The notes under the pieces are model-generated. The model was not told where the DNA came from. It did no database searches and was given only the letters and a program-made list of their open reading frames with translations. Both the position numbers and the translations under genes were made by a program. Source: Lantana camara (lineage: Eukaryota > Streptophyta > Magnoliopsida > Lamiales > Verbenaceae). Taken from it: 64,000 bases of DNA. Shown here piece by piece: positions 11,718-24,540 of the stretch (its first letter is position 1; each line of letters opens with the position of its first letter). Where the stretch lies: NCBI GenBank assembly GCA_037501455.1, contig CM074855.1, positions 30,909,001 through 30,973,000 on the forward strand, given 5' to 3'.

Positions 11718-13488
11718 TGTAGCACCCCTCACGATAGGCGCCACAACCCCCGCACTATAAGTCTAGTCCACATAAGAAATGGATAGTTCAAGTATGGACC
11801 GGACTCATAGTGAACGGGTGACAAAACAAAAATATTCTGGCTAGGCGGAATCTAACCCTGAACCAATTAAATCAGAATACCAAAGCATATTGCGGAAGCA
11901 TCAGAGCCAAACATGAATTTCAATAATGGCTACAAGCCCAATACATATCATGAACATAAATTAAAGCAGACATGCAACCTAACAACGGGTTCAACTAAAC
12001 ACGCAACCTGTCCCGAATCAAATCCAATAATCAAAATTGGCACCGAGGCCTAAATTCATAAAGAGATACAATTAAATTCATAATAATGTGAAATGTGACT
12101 CAAGTGAACAAGTGACTCGAACAAACATGATAAGACTTGACTCCCGCCTAGCTAAACCTGCAAGAACTGAGAGAGTGAAAAGAGGGATCAGTCTCTAGAA
12201 GACTGAGTGAGCAGGGGCTATACATATAATATAGAAACATGCGCATGCAAGCCATAAATCCCGAGCAAAGTTTTATTTAAAGTTAGTTCCCTAGAAGGGC
12301 TAGAAATTAAATAAGCAATGCTCGAACTTTACGACTAATTCATATTAAATTCATTAAGTTCATAATTCATACATAAACATCAAGGCTCGGCGAGTGAGCG
12401 TGCATTATCTCCAACCAAACTCCGACCGTGTACAACAAATATCATCAGTACTTTAAATAGGTGATCATGCAATATATCATAATACACACAAATCATATAT
12501 CATATCCTAAATCATATTCGTTTGGGCAATCCGTGTCCCGGCCTTCCCGCACGGTGCCTATCAATCATAACATATTCATAATCATAATCATAATCATAAT
12601 CATAATCATAAAATGAGTTCCAACCTTCTTCCTCCGGTTGGTGGACAGGTTAGCTAGACCTGAACACCGGTTCATACATAGGCACAATGAGGGTACATGA
12701 ATCCCTCAAAGGCACTCGGCTCCCATTCCCCGCCAAATCTCCTAGCGAGGTCCGGAGTCGCCGTTAGTTTGGTGGAACTAGTACACGGAATCACCGTCGG
12801 CCCTTGCCTCCCCGGATCACCACATGCACTAAGTTCCGGGGCCCGTGTGGTTCATAATCATATCATGCATTCGCCAAAACATTTTAATTCATAAGAAACA
12901 TAATACATATCGATTCATTAGAAAATAATTTACTCTACTAAAAGCATTTACTCGATGACTCCATTTTGAAATGATACATATATATATCCATAGGGTTTTG
13001 GGCTAAAACTTATCACATAAAGGTTGTAGGGTTTGATATGTAACTAGAACGAAAACACCCTTACCTGGAATACCACGAGACAAGAAACATGAGCAATACG
13101 GGTGCCTATTCAATTTGGAAGTCTCCGCCCTGGAAACCAAAAAGAGGGGAAAAATGAAAGATAGGTGGTGGCTCAGTGGTGTTATGGCCGGAAGTGGAGG
13201 CAACTTGTGGAGTGGCCGACGGACTTGCTCCCCTTTCTTTCTTTGCCCTTGTTCGACAGAGGGGGAGGGAGGAAAGTGAGATAGGGAGAAGAGAGGTAGT
13301 TAAGGAGAGAGGTAGTTGCCGGTTGAAGAGCTGGCGTCGGCCATGGTGCACGGCGAGGTGAATGCTGCCAACTGTCTTTGCTTCTTCCTCTATTGTTCTC
13401 ATTCGGAGAGAGAGAGTGAGGGACGGTGGGTTGAGGGAGATTGTGAGGGTTGTGGGGGTGTTAGGTGAAAGATATTTTGGTGTGTATG
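11718..13488 (-). repeat. Element A left (3') LTR, first part
   Basis: The U5-side portion of the LTR, from the terminal TGTAGCACCC to the point where the intact chromovirus entered. It matches 27244-29018 with scattered differences. It includes a (CATAAT)n tract near 12568-12608 that is longer than in the other LTR. The GTATG at 13484-13488 is the left copy of the chromovirus target duplication. Confidence 0.92.
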
Positions 13489-16054
13489 TGTAGCACCCGG
13501 AACGCCAGGCACCACATCCCCCGCACTATAGCCCCAACCCACATATGAAACGGACTATCCATACATGAATCGAAACTATAGTTAACGGGAGACAATAAAA
13601 TGACTCAAGGCTAGGCGGGTACCCTCAATTTAAAACCATCCAACAATCAGAGTAAACAAAAGCGGAAGCAATAACATTCATTAAATACGTATAGGTACCA
13701 TCTTTATTTATTTACGTATAGATACCAACATTCACACTATCAATACAATATCATCCTTCGACAAGATGGATAACAGGGCTCAATACAAAATATCCCAAGC
13801 TACTATACATGATCAAAATGTGGAATGAAGTGTGCTAGACCCAAATTTAAAGACTAACTGACTCTAAATCCCCGCCTAGCACGCCCTGCAAAACACTGAA
13901 AAGTTGAGGTGTCAGTCCAACTCGGACTGAGCGAGGGGTATAAATAAATATAAGCGCACATACATGCAAGCTATAACCTCGGGTAATAATTTTGGAGAAA
14001 CAATACAATCTCATAGGTTGAAAAGAGATACTATCGCCCGAGATTACAACTATTCCAATTTCAATTCAATCAATTCAATTCAATCAATAGTGGCCCGGCG
14101 AGTAGGGCAATTCTCCAACCTTACACCGACTGTGTACAATCAATCAATCAATTATTAGCTGATTAGGTGATCAAGCAATTCATTAATGTGCACAATTAGC
14201 AATTTCAATGACACCTTCTTCCTCCGGGTGATGGTGGGATTGCAAGGCCCCACCATCCAATCAATCTGGGCAGAGGGTACATGAATCCCTAAGCCCGGAA
14301 CTCCTTTCCCACCCTAATCTCCTAGGGGGTTCAGGGGTCATCCCAATTTGGTGAGGATAGCTATCGAGTTACCCGTCAGCCCGTGCTTTCCCGGTTGGCT
14401 CGAGTCACTACCCTCGGGCCCACAGTGCAATACAATACTCGCCCAATCAATCAATCAATCAATCAATTTCTTTCCAATATTTCGATAAAACATTTGAAAA
14501 CCAATCTCATTTGAAAACTATAAGTATAAATATAGGTTTTGGCTTAAAATATCACATAGGGTTGTACGGGTCCTATGTATCTAAAATTAAACCTCACCTG
14601 AACGACCCAAAAATATCAAAGGAAACAGCTCACGGGGCCTGCTCCTCGTCACCAGGAAGCTGGTCTGTGCAAGAAAGACAATTGTCCGTGAAACACGACT
14701 CAATATGTACCAAATAGGACGAACGGCAAAATGCGACGAAATGACGGGAAAAATACAATGCACCTAGAAAATATCGCGTTTCAACATGTAATTAATCATA
14801 TAATGTCAATTAGGGATCAAATAATTGATTGGATGATGATGTTGAAAAATTAATTTTATGCAGTAGGTTTTTGCATTTTCGGACTATGGGAACGGCCGTT
14901 CCGGCTTCCCTTTGAAAATGGGAAGGGCCGTTCCCATGCCTGGAGAAAACGCGCCAGCGTTTTTAAAAGGCAAAACGCGTTTCGGCTGGGAAGGGCCGTT
15001 CCGGCTCGCAGGCCAAAATGGGAACGGCCGTTCCCAGTCTCGCTGGCCTACAGTGTCAGCATCATGGGAACGGCCGTTCCAGTTTTGAACTGGGGCTGGG
15101 AAGGGCCGTTCCCAGAATACGTGAGCAAAGAATGCAGAGCAGAAAACAGAGCAACCATGGCAATCCCTCCAAACAACCATAAAAATGGATTTAAACCAAG
15201 TTAAAATGCAATTATAAGATGCCATAATTATGCTAGCATGTATTTTGATCACTAACAAGTTATAAAAACACATATTTGCACATTAGATCATCAAGAATTC
15301 ATCATTTGAAACCCATATCCACACTCATGCTCCAAGTCTACAAAACTCAAGATATATGCATCAAACTTGAGCTTATAGTTCACAAATAATTTTCCAACAC
15401 TCAATACACAATTCATTCAAGCTAACACAAAGCCCTATCAATGCCATAGTTACAAGAAAATCAACCAATCTCCAATTACCTCAAAAGCAAGAAATGGAAG
15501 TCAAGAAGAAAAGATGATGATGATGAAGCTTGTATGATCCCAAAACCCACAATTATTGGCTTGAATAGATGAAATCTCCCACTTGTCTAGCTAGGGTTTG
15601 GTTCGGTTGATCAAAGAAAGGAAGAGCAAAGTTGAAATGTTTTGTATGAAGAATGAGGCAAGGTACGTGAAATGCTATGAAGGGGAGAAGAGAAATGGCC
15701 AATTTTGCAATTAAATCCCTTCAATTATTAAGTTATGCAATTAAGTCCAAATCCCATTTTCAATGATCAATTAGGTCCAATTTAATTGAATCTCATATTC
15801 ATGCAAATGAGCAATTAAGGACGTAAAGGAAATAAATCACGTTCGAGAAAATATTTCACATCGCAATCACGTTCAATAATTTCGAAAAATATGATATGAT
15901 ATGAATTTTCAATAAAATAACAAGAATATAATTTAATTTTATAAAATTATGTCATGCTATATAAAATTAAAGAAAATGATCAATTAAAATAAATATAACT
16001 CTCAAACGCACACGTGTCGTTCATACCTGAATTGCCGAAAGCTGGGGCGTTACA
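13489..16054 (-). repeat. Chromovirus 3' LTR (left copy)
   Basis: A 2566-bp LTR, sense strand TGTAACGCCCC to GGGTGCTACA. It carries six palindromic GGGAA(C/G)GGCCGTTCC motifs at 14888-15113, a (CAAT)n tract near 14450, and candidate splice sites described separately. ORFs of 64-129 codons here are fortuitous: they occur in both LTR copies, cross the palindromes and show no domain. Confidence 0.95.
14888..15113. repeat. Array of six palindromes in chromovirus LTR
   Basis: Six copies of GGGAACGGCCGTTCC or GGGAAGGGCCGTTCCC start at 14888, 14920, 14988, 15020, 15066 and about 15098. Spacing is irregular (about 31-68 bp) while the 14-16 bp word is nearly invariant. The sequence between copies is not repeated. 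The same array is in the other LTR at 22308-22533. Confidence 0.92.
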
Positions 16055-16067
16055 ATCCTCCCTCCTT
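16055..16067 (-). promoter_or_regulatory. Polypurine tract of chromovirus
   Basis: On the sense strand AAGGAGGGAGGAT directly abuts the 3' LTR start TGTAACGCC. This is the expected plus-strand primer of an LTR retrotransposon. The gag-pol stop codon lies only about 20 nt upstream. Confidence 0.85.
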
Positions 16068-16088
16068 ATAAGAATCTGGTCCCCAGAT

Positions 16089-19000
16089 TCACTGATCGGA
16101 AAGGAACAACTCTGGATGGAACCGTCTCATTTTGTCTTCGGTCTCCCACGTGGCTTCTTCGGTCTTATCACTTCTCCAAAGAACCTTGACCATGGGAATC
16201 CTCCGGTTTCTTAATTCCTGAAACTTCTTATCCAAAATCTTAACCGGTTTCTGAACAAAGGTAAGACTCGGTTCCAATTCCACTTCTTCAACAGGAATGA
16301 TCTCGGTTTCATCGGGGTAGTATTTCCTCAGCTGAGACACGTGAAACACATTATGAATCCCCGTGAGGCTCGGTGGTAGGTCCAATCTGTAAGCAACTTC
16401 TCCAATCCTTTCCAGAATCTCATACGGACCTAAATAACGAGGTTTAAGTTTACCTCCTTTCCCAATCCGAGCAAATCCTTTACGTGGAGACGCCTTCAAG
16501 AATACCCGGTCTCCAACCTCAAACTCGAGATCCCTTCTGCGACGATCGGCGTAGCTCTTCTGTCTGTCTTGAGCTGATTTCATCCGTTGTTTTATTAGTT
16601 GGACTTTCTCAATCATAGCTTCAACGGCCTTGGAAGGTTTTTCCAATTTCTCACCTTTCTTAACACCTTCCTGTTTAGTCCATTTCCACTCTTCCAAGTC
16701 AAAGAACAACGGAGAACGACACTTCCGTCCATAAAGTAGCTCATACGGTGCCATTCCGATCGAAGCCTGAAAACTGTTGTTGTACGCGAACTCAATCAGA
16801 GGTAGCTGATCATGCCAAGAAGACTGAAAATCCAAAGAACAAGCTCGAAGCAAATCCTCGAGATACCTTATTAATCTCTCGGATTGTCCATCCGTCTGAG
16901 GATGAAAAGCTGTACTAAACTGGAGCTTCGTACCCAAAACCTCTTGTAACTCACGCCACAACCTCGAAGTGAACCGTGGATCTCTGTCTGAAACGATACT
17001 GACCGGAATCCCGTGAAGTCTAACGATCTCCCGGTTATAAAGCTCGGCTAGCTTGCGAATCTTATACGACATCCGAACCGGCAGAAAATGTGCAGACTTC
17101 GTCAAACGGTCCACAATCACCCAAATCCCATCAAATCCACCTTTCACCTTAGGTAATCCGGACACGAAATCCATCGTCACCTGCTCCCACTTCCACTCAG
17201 GAATAGGTAACGGCTGAAGAAGACCTCCCGGTTTCTGATGCTCGGCTTTCACTTTCTGACAAGTGAGACAGTGCTTCACAAACTCGGCCACATCTTTCTT
17301 CAATCCACGCCACCAATAATATTGCCTTAAGTCCTTATACATCTTGTTTCCTCCGGGGTGGATAGAATAAGCCGATCTGTGAGCTTCCTCGAGCAATACC
17401 CGTTTCAACTCTTCGGGTACAACCACTCGGTTCTTGAAACGAAGAAGACCGGTTTCATCGAACCCGAATGGACACTCTGGATCAGCTCTTGCCTTAGCTA
17501 CCAATTTCTGAACTTCCAAATCTGTACTCTGAGCCTCAAACAACTTGTGCTTCAATTCTGGCTGGACCGAAATATTAGAAACTCGAGCCTTTAAGACAAT
17601 TGGCTCGATTCCACTGCTTTCACCCACTTCCAAGCTCGACACACTAGCCTTCCTACTAAGTGCATCGGCGACCACGTTGGCTTTGCCGGGATGGTACTTG
17701 ATCGTGCAATCATAATCTTCCAACCTTTCCATCCAACACCGTTGCCTCATATTCAAATCCTTCTGAGTGAATAAATACTGGAGGCTTTTGTGGTCAGTGA
17801 AAATCTCGAAGGACACCCCGTACAAATAATGTCTCCACTTTCCAAGTGCAAAGACTACGGCCGCAAGCTCGAGATCATGTGTCGGATAATTCTTCTCATG
17901 CTCTTTCAACTTCCGTGATGCATAAGCAATTACCTTACCCTTCTGAGTCAACACACATCCCAAGCCTTCCTTAGAAGCATCCGTATAAACAGCATATCCT
18001 TCAGAACCTTCCGGAAGGGCTAACACTGGAGCAGACACTAACTTTTCCTTGAAGAAAGTGAAACTCTTCTCACAATCTTCATTCCAATCAAATTTCACAT
18101 TCTTCTTCGTCAACCGGGTTAAAGGAGCTGCTAACTTGGAGAAATCCTTAACAAACCTCCGGTAATAACCTGCTAATCCCAAGAAGCTCCTAATCTCAGA
18201 GGCATTCTTCGGTTTCTCCCACTTCAGAACCGACTCAATCTTGGAAGGATCGACCTCCAACCCGTTGCCCGATATCACGTGACCCAAGAATGACACCCTG
18301 TCAATCCAGAACTCACACTTGCTGAATTTGGCAAACAACTGATGCTCCTTCAAAGTCCTCAATACCAACTGAAGGTGTCTTGCATGTTCCTCGGCAGACT
18401 TCGAGAAAACCAGAATATCATCAATAAAAATAACCACGAACTTATCCAGAAAAGGTCTGAAGATCCTGTGCATCATATCCATAAAAGCTGCTGGGGCATT
18501 AGTCAAACCAAACGGCATCACAACAAACTCATAATGCCCATACCGAGTGTTAAATCCTGTCTTAGGAATATCCCCTGCTCGGATACACAGCTGGTAGTAT
18601 CCTTGTCTCAAGTCCAGTTTCGAGTAGACTTTCGAACCCTGAAGTATGTCAAACAACTCCTCGATGTGTGGAAGAGGATACTTGTTCTTGATCGTCATCC
18701 GGTTCAACTCCCTATAGTCTATGCACATTCTCAAGGTTCCGTCCTTCTTCTTTACAAACAAAACCGGTGCACCCCAAGGAGAAGAACTCGGTCTAATGTA
18801 CCCAATCTCCAACAACGCATCAAGTTGAGTCTTCAACTCTTTCAACTCGGCCGGAGCCATACGATACGGAGTCTTGGAGTACGGCTCTGCGTTAGGGTAC
18901 AAATCGATCACAAACTCAATTTCCCGTTCTGGAGGTAAAGAATCCAATTCCTCAGGAAAGACCTCGGGAAATTCCTTCACTACTTCCGTCTCTTCCAGCT

Positions 19001-20669
19001 TACTCTGATCCTTAGGTTTGTTGAGAACATAAGCAATGAAACCCGTGGCTCCCTCTCGAACCAACTTATGAGCTTCAGAAAAAGAAAGGAGCGGTACAGT
19101 CTTGGAACTCCAACCTACTACCAAATCTGATCCCAACTGAACCTTCTTTGCCCTGCAATCAACTGTGGCAGAATGTCTGTACAACCAATCCATGCCCAGA
19201 ATAGAACCATAGCAAGTCATCGGCAGCTCAATGAAGTCTGACAAGAAAACTCGACCCTCGATGCTCACCGGAACCTCTCTAAACACCCGATCAGATTCTA
19301 AACTACCACCAAAAGGAGTGCTAACCACATAACATGCAGAAGAACGAGAAACAGGCAAAGGCAAAGAAACAGATATAGCACTCGAAAGAAAGGAGTGAGT
19401 GGCTCCCGGATCAAACAACGTATGAATGTTCGTGCCATGTATGCAAATGGTACCTTCGACTACCGCGGCTGGATCAACATCAGCATCCGGCTGCTCTCCG
19501 TCCAAAGCATAAGCCCGAGCCCTAATCAGTGGTCTCGGTGCACCCGGTGGTAGCATCCTGTTATCCGGACATCCATCTACCATATGCTCGTCGCTCCCAC
19601 AAAGCAAACATAAACCCAGACGCCTCCTGCAGTTATCATAAGTATGCGTCCTCCGACCACAGAAGGTACAAGCAGGCCTCTCGGGTAGTGGTGGTACAGC
19701 TGGAGCAACTGGAGCAACTGGAGCTCTCATCACTGGTCCTGCAGGTCGGGGCTTCTTCCCTGGGCCCTGTGGAGCTGGTGGTGGAGAAGAATATACCATC
19801 GGCCTCTTGCCTGAAGCAGAACCCGAGCCAGAACCCTTAAACCCTGATCCGGCACCTCTGAAACCTGATCCCGAACCTCTAAATCCCGATCCTGACCCTG
19901 AGCCCGAACCTGAGCCTGAACGGTAGGAAGACCGCCTCGCATTCACTGAGTCCTCAACTAACAAGGCCTTCTTGGTAGCCTTTGCCCATGTGCTCGTGTT
20001 GACCGCCTCAATCGCTGCCTGAATATCCGGTCTAAGGCCCTGTACAAACTGCATCGCCTTATGGAAATCATCACTCGCTATATTAGGAGCATAGCGGGAC
20101 AATCTCTCATACTCAGCGATATACTCTGAAACTGACCGGCTTCCCTGCTTGAGCTCTGTCAATTCCTTCAACCTCCTAGTACGAGAAGATGGAGGAATGA
20201 ACTTGTTCCTGAACTCTCTGACAAACACTTCCCAATTCACTTCCTCTGCTGCTGCCTCTAACACTATCCGGGCACTCTCCCACCAGGAATAGGCCTCACC
20301 CTGAATCAAAGAAAGCGTACAACGGGCCTTCTCCTGAGACTCACAAGGAATGAGCTCCCAAACCCTCTCGATCTCCCTGAGCCACTGCTCGGCCTGAATA
20401 TCATTACCTTTATAAAATTTGGGAGGATGCTGGTTCTGGAACTCCCTAAAGACAGCTGAAATCTGGCCTCCAGGCTGTGGTGGTGCAACTGGTGGTGGTG
20501 GAGGAACATGATCCCTGACTCTCTGATCGATAAGACCCACCACTGCATTCATAAAGTCCTGTGGCTGAGCCTGAGGAGGTGGAGGAGGAGGTGGTGATCT
20601 CTCCCTGCGATGATGTCGATGATGTCGATGTCTAGGAGAACGATCACGGTGATGTCTATCGCGAGCCAT
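16089..20669 (-). CDS. Gag-pol polyprotein with chromodomain, 1526 aa
   Basis: One uninterrupted frame. Gag occupies about residues 70-240 and is followed by a Ser-Gly-rich linker (250-290). Two CX2CX4HX4C zinc knuckles start at C334 and C354. The aspartic protease has its active-site triad at 420-422 as DPG rather than the usual DSG/DTG. The reverse transcriptase (about 590-790) has the catalytic FIDD at 748-751. RNase H acidic residues are visible at D897, E933 and D959. Integrase has an HHCC zinc finger (H1097, H1104, C1134, C1137) and the catalytic triad D1167, D1228, E1264 with 35 residues between the last two. A chromodomain-like tail (VKVLW, EEATWE) closes the protein and probably directs integration to chromatin. 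No stop or frameshift is seen, and length is normal for the group. The start is the first ATG after the primer site, 240 nt inside the 5' LTR. Confidence 0.97.
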   Translation of the reverse strand: MARDRHHRDRSPRHRHHRHHRRERSPPPPPPPQAQPQDFMNAVVGLIDQRVRDHVPPPPPVAPPQPGGQISAVFREFQNQHPPKFYKGNDIQAEQWLREIERVWELIPCESQEKARCTLSLIQGEAYSWWESARIVLEAAAEEVNWEVFVREFRNKFIPPSSRTRRLKELTELKQGSRSVSEYIAEYERLSRYAPNIASDDFHKAMQFVQGLRPDIQAAIEAVNTSTWAKATKKALLVEDSVNARRSSYRSGSGSGSGSGSGFRGSGSGFRGAGSGFKGSGSGSASGKRPMVYSSPPPAPQGPGKKPRPAGPVMRAPVAPVAPAVPPLPERPACTFCGRRTHTYDNCRRRLGLCLLCGSDEHMVDGCPDNRMLPPGAPRPLIRARAYALDGEQPDADVDPAAVVEGTICIHGTNIHTLFDPGATHSFLSSAISVSLPLPVSRSSACYVVSTPFGGSLESDRVFREVPVSIEGRVFLSDFIELPMTCYGSILGMDWLYRHSATVDCRAKKVQLGSDLVVGWSSKTVPLLSFSEAHKLVREGATGFIAYVLNKPKDQSKLEETEVVKEFPEVFPEELDSLPPEREIEFVIDLYPNAEPYSKTPYRMAPAELKELKTQLDALLEIGYIRPSSSPWGAPVLFVKKKDGTLRMCIDYRELNRMTIKNKYPLPHIEELFDILQGSKVYSKLDLRQGYYQLCIRAGDIPKTGFNTRYGHYEFVVMPFGLTNAPAAFMDMMHRIFRPFLDKFVVIFIDDILVFSKSAEEHARHLQLVLRTLKEHQLFAKFSKCEFWIDRVSFLGHVISGNGLEVDPSKIESVLKWEKPKNASEIRSFLGLAGYYRRFVKDFSKLAAPLTRLTKKNVKFDWNEDCEKSFTFFKEKLVSAPVLALPEGSEGYAVYTDASKEGLGCVLTQKGKVIAYASRKLKEHEKNYPTHDLELAAVVFALGKWRHYLYGVSFEIFTDHKSLQYLFTQKDLNMRQRCWMERLEDYDCTIKYHPGKANVVADALSRKASVSSLEVGESSGIEPIVLKARVSNISVQPELKHKLFEAQSTDLEVQKLVAKARADPECPFGFDETGLLRFKNRVVVPEELKRVLLEEAHRSAYSIHPGGNKMYKDLRQYYWWRGLKKDVAEFVKHCLTCQKVKAEHQKPGGLLQPLPIPEWKWEQVTMDFVSGLPKVKGGFDGIWVIVDRLTKSAHFLPVRMSYKIRKLAELYNREIVRLHGIPVSIVSDRDPRFTSRLWRELQEVLGTKLQFSTAFHPQTDGQSERLIRYLEDLLRACSLDFQSSWHDQLPLIEFAYNNSFQASIGMAPYELLYGRKCRSPLFFDLEEWKWTKQEGVKKGEKLEKPSKAVEAMIEKVQLIKQRMKSAQDRQKSYADRRRRDLEFEVGDRVFLKASPRKGFARIGKGGKLKPRYLGPYEILERIGEVAYRLDLPPSLTGIHNVFHVSQLRKYYPDETEIIPVEEVELEPSLTFVQKPVKILDKKFQELRNRRIPMVKVLWRSDKTEEATWETEDKMRRFHPELFLSDQ

Positions 20670-20888
20670 CCTGAAATCAAGTCACTATTATGCATGTTCG
20701 ATTAGTCAATGCCAATGTGTGCAAATAATTCAAAATTGCACATAAGTTCAAAATTCCAACAATCCACCAATTTCAAGTAGGTTCAAATATCAAATAACGA
20801 TGCAAGACTCTCAAATTGACAATTAGTTCCTATGCCGTGCGACCTAGACTCACAAGACACGACACTAGAGACCCGGTTTTGCAACCGA

Positions 20889-20900
20889 GCTCTGATACCA
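20889..20900 (-). promoter_or_regulatory. Primer binding site, initiator tRNA-Met
   Basis: The sense strand reads TGGTATCAGAGC, complementary to the 3' end of plant initiator tRNA-Met, eight bases after the end of the 5' LTR. This is the standard minus-strand primer site of plant Ty3/gypsy elements. Confidence 0.92.
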
Positions 20901-20908
20901 CCGTAGGA

Positions 20909-23474
20909 TGTAGCACCCGGAACGCCAGGCACCACATCCCCCGCACTATAGCCCCAACCCACATATGAAACGGACTATCCATACATGAATCGAAACTATA
21001 GCGAACGGGAGACAATAAAATGACTCAAGGCTAGGCGGGTACCCTCAATTTAAAACCATCCAACAATCAGAGTAAACAAAAGCGGAAGCAATAACATTCA
21101 TTAAATACGTATAGGTACCATCTTTATTTATTTACGTATAGATACCAACATTCACACTATCAATACAATATCATCCTTCGACAAGATGGATAACAGGGCT
21201 CAATACAAAATATCCCAAGCTACTATACATGATCAAAATGTGGAATGAAGTGTGCTAGACCCAAATTTAAAGACTAACTGACTCTAAATCCCCGCCTAGC
21301 ACGCCCTGCAAAACACTGAAAAGTTGAGGTGTCAGTCCAACTCGGACTGAGCGAGGGGTATAAATAAATATAAGCGCACATACATGCAAGCTATAACCTC
21401 GGGTAATAATTTTGGAGAAACAATACAATCTCATAGGTTGAAAAGAGATACTATTGCCCGAGATTACAACTATTCCAATTTCAATTCAATCAATTCAATT
21501 CAATCAATAGTGGCCCGGCGAGTAGGGCAATTCTCCAACCTTACACCGACTGTGTACAATCAATCAATCAATTATTAGCTGATTAGGTGATCAAGCAATT
21601 CATTAATGTGCACAATTAGCAATTTCAATGACACCTTCTTCCTCCGGGTGATGGTGGGATTGCAAGGCCCCACCATCCAATCAATCTGGGCAGAGGGTAC
21701 ATGAATCCCTAAGCCCGGAACTCCTTTCCCACCCTAATCTCCTAGGGGGTTCAGGGGTCATCCCAATTTGGTGAGGATAGCTATCGAGTTACCCGTCAGC
21801 CCGTGCTTTCCCGGTTGGCTCGAGTCACTACCCTCGGGCCCACAGTGCAATACAATACTCGCCCAATCAATCAATCAATCAATCAATTTCTTTCCAATAT
21901 TTCGATAAAACATTTGAAAACCAATCTCATTTGAAAACTATAAGTATAAATATAGGTTTTGGCTTAAAATATCACATAGGGTTGTACGGGTCCTATGTAT
22001 CTAAAATTAAACCTCACCTGAACGACCCAAAAATATCAAAGGAAACAGCTCACGGGGCCTGCTCCTCGTCACCAGGAAGCTGGTCTGTGCAAGAAAGACA
22101 ATTGTCCGTGAAACACGACTCAATATGTACCAAATAGGACGAACGGCAAAATGCGACGAAATGACGGGAAAAATACAATGCACCTAGAAAATATCGCGTT
22201 TCAACATGTAATTAATCATATAATGTCAATTAGGGATCAAATAATTGATTGGATGATGATGTTGAAAAATTAATTTTATGCAGTAGGTTTTTGCATTTTC
22301 GGACTATGGGAACGGCCGTTCCGGCTTCCCTTTGAAAATGGGAAGGGCCGTTCCCATGCCTGGAGAAAACGCGCCAGCGTTTTTAAAAGGCAAAACGCGT
22401 TTCGGCTGGGAAGGGCCGTTCCGGCTCGCAGGCCAAAATGGGAACGGCCGTTCCCAGTCTCGCTGGCCTACAGTGTCAGCATCATGGGAACGGCCGTTCC
22501 AGTTTTGAACTGGGGCTGGGAAGGGCCGTTCCCAGAATACGTGAGCAAAGAATGCAGAGCAGAAAACAGAGCAACCATGGCAATCCCTCCAAACAACCAT
22601 AAAAATGGATTTAAACCAAGTTAAAATGCAATTATAAGATGCCATAATTATGCTAGCATGTATTTTGATCACTAACAAGTTATAAAAACACATATTTGCA
22701 CATTAGATCATCAAGAATTCATCATTTGAAACCCATATCCACACTCATGCTCCAAGTCTACAAAACTCAAGATATATGCATCAAACTTGAGCTTATAGTT
22801 CACAAATAATTTTCCAACACTCAATACACAATTCATTCAAGCTAACACAAAGCCCTATCAATGCCATAGTTACAAGAAAATCAACCAATCTCCAATTACC
22901 TCAAAAGCAAGAAATGGAAGTCAAGAAGAAGAGATGATGATGATGAAGCTTGTATGATCCCAAAACCCACAATTATTGGCTTGAATAGATGAAATCTCCC
23001 ACTTGTCTAGCTAGGGTTTGGTTCGGTTGATCAAAGAAAGGAAGAGCAAAGTTGAAATGTTTTGTATGAAGAATGAGGCAAGGTACGTGAAATGCTATGA
23101 AGGGGAGAAGAGAAATGGCCAATTTTGCAATTAAATCCCTTCAATTATTAAGTTATGCAATTAAGTCCAAATCCCATTTTCAATGATCAATTAGGTCCAA
23201 TTTAATTGAATCTCATATTCATGCAAATGAGCAATTAAGGACGTAAAGGAAATAAATCACGTTCGAGAAAATATTTCACATCGCAATCACGTTCAATAAT
23301 TTCGAAAAATATGATATGATATGAATTTTCAATAAAATAACAAGAATATAATTTAATTTTATAAAATTATGTCATGCTATATAAAATTAAAGAAAATGAT
23401 CAATTAAAATAAATATAACTCTCAAACGCACACGTGTCGTTCATACCTGAATTGCCGAAAGCTGGGGCGTTACA
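20909..23474 (-). repeat. Chromovirus 5' LTR (right copy)
   Basis: A 2566-bp LTR, nearly identical to 13489-16054 at a constant offset of 7420. It contains the promoter of the element by position, the palindrome array at 22308-22533, and a candidate leader intron at 21306-22899. Confidence 0.95.
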
Positions 23475-23479
23475 GTATG

Positions 23480-23882
23480 TATAAGGCATATACATGCTTA
23501 GAATATATATATAAACGTATATATATGCATATATGCATAACGGAAATGTGGATGTGAACTTATAGATATATGAATATAGCTTATATATTTATAAATATAT
23601 ATGCAAAGTTTACGGTTAATACTAATAATTAATACATGTAATTAAAGAATGATAATTAAAATATAAAATTCACATTAACAATAAAATTAACAATTAATCC
23701 AAACTTAAGAAATAAAAAAAAAACATTTGAATACAATTTATTTGACATAAAGTTCCAATTTAAGCACGTAAGACACATTATCGAGTAATTATATCATGCA
23801 ATAAAATAAATAAAACACATAACTCAAGAAATACACTCTGTGATGTCATCTTGAACCCCCGAAAAAAAAACGGGGCGTTACA
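23480..23882 (-). repeat. Element A left (3') LTR, second part
   Basis: The U3-side remainder of the split A LTR, ending CGGGGCGTTACA. It matches 29002-29404 of the right LTR closely. The junction with 13488, counting the GTATG duplication once, recreates the right-LTR sequence exactly at the insertion point. Confidence 0.92.
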
Positions 23883-23895
23883 ATCTTCCCTCCTT
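23883..23895 (-). promoter_or_regulatory. Polypurine tract of element A
   Basis: Sense strand AAGGAGGGAAGAT immediately before TGTAACGCC. It differs from the chromovirus tract at a single base, which suggests shared replication machinery. Confidence 0.8.
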
Positions 23896-24167
23896 AAAAA
23901 GGACCTGTCCTCAGGTCCTACTGTTGGACCGAAAAGTTTCAAACTGAAATGTATCGATCTATTTCCCGTAATTGCGTAGCATCTTAGCCCTGGTTGTGAA
24001 GTTTACTCCCCTTATTTGTATCAACCCCTTCAGAGTCTGATAGTCACAAAGATCTGCTCGAACACTTGGCCGTTAATCACTTCAAAACTCGTTCGACCGC
24101 TACTAGTCCATTGCCTCGTCACTTGTTAACCGTCGTTTGTTCAGGCGTAACGTAAACACGACAAACA

Positions 24168-24540
24168 AGAGAGAATCCCATCTCTCAACATACAAGTGAG
24201 GAAACCCCGTCCCTCAGCACACACAAAAGAGAGAACCCCGTCTCTCGGGCACAGAATTGAGAGAACCCCGTCTCTCAAACACAGAATTGAGAGAACCCTG
24301 TCTCCTAGCCTAAGTCTGTCAGATTCCACATCCTTCCAGACATTCTAGTTTGAGAAAATCCAGCATTTCTCAAACTCCTAAATCCAAGAGAATCCAACAT
24401 CCCTCGAATGCCTAAGTACAAGAGAATCCAGCATCTCTCGTGCACAGAAAACAGAAAGAATCCAGCATCTTTCTATCACATAAACAGGGAGAATCCACAT
24501 CTTCCTGGCACGTAATCAGAGATAATCAAATCTCCCTTTC
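24168..24540 (-). repeat. Tandem array of about 11 short hairpin units
   Basis: Short inverted repeats recur about every 30 bp. The plus strand reads GAGAGAATCCCATCTCTC (24169), GAGGAAACCCCGTCCCTC (24198), GAGAGAACCCCGTCTCTC (24229 and 24259), GAGAAAATCCAGCATTTCTC (about 24352), AGAGAATCCAGCATCTCT (about 24421), AAAGAATCCAGCATCTTT (about 24455) and CAGGGAGAATCCACATCTTCCTG (about 24486), with weaker units between. The loop core is of two types (ACCCCGT and ATCCAGCAT). Stem bases change in pairs between units. There is no ORF across the array. It lies near the 3' end of the internal region. Confidence 0.7.

Larger units (their letters stand above)
13489..23474 (-). mobile_element. Intact Ty3/gypsy chromovirus (Tekay/Del-like)
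   Basis: A 9986-bp element, TGTAGCACCC at 13489 to GCGTTACA at 23474, with target duplications GTATG (13484-13488, 23475-23479). Both LTRs are 2566 bp. A single gag-pol frame, a primer site and a polypurine tract are all present and correctly placed for the minus strand. I noticed only about four substitutions between the LTRs (near 13572-13573, 14035 and 15511 of the left copy), so it is very recent. The C-terminal chromodomain and gene order (gag, protease, RT, RNase H, integrase) place it in the chromoviruses, closest in style to Tekay/Del; clade assignment is from memory of motifs, not a tree. Confidence 0.95.

Noticed and set aside
12697..12894. 65-codon frame repeated at 28211-28408
   Set aside because: Present twice only because both A LTRs carry it; it lies over conserved LTR blocks and has no domain.
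14884..15273. 129-codon minus-strand frame in the chromovirus LTR (also 22304-22693)
   Set aside because: Runs through the GGAACGGCCGTTCC palindromes; the repeated ERPFP/GNGRSR peptide words arise from the palindrome in its reading frames. No domain or start context.
18342..18938. 198-codon plus-strand open frame
   Set aside because: Lies antisense to the RT region of the intact gag-pol frame; no domain, shadow of the real coding strand.
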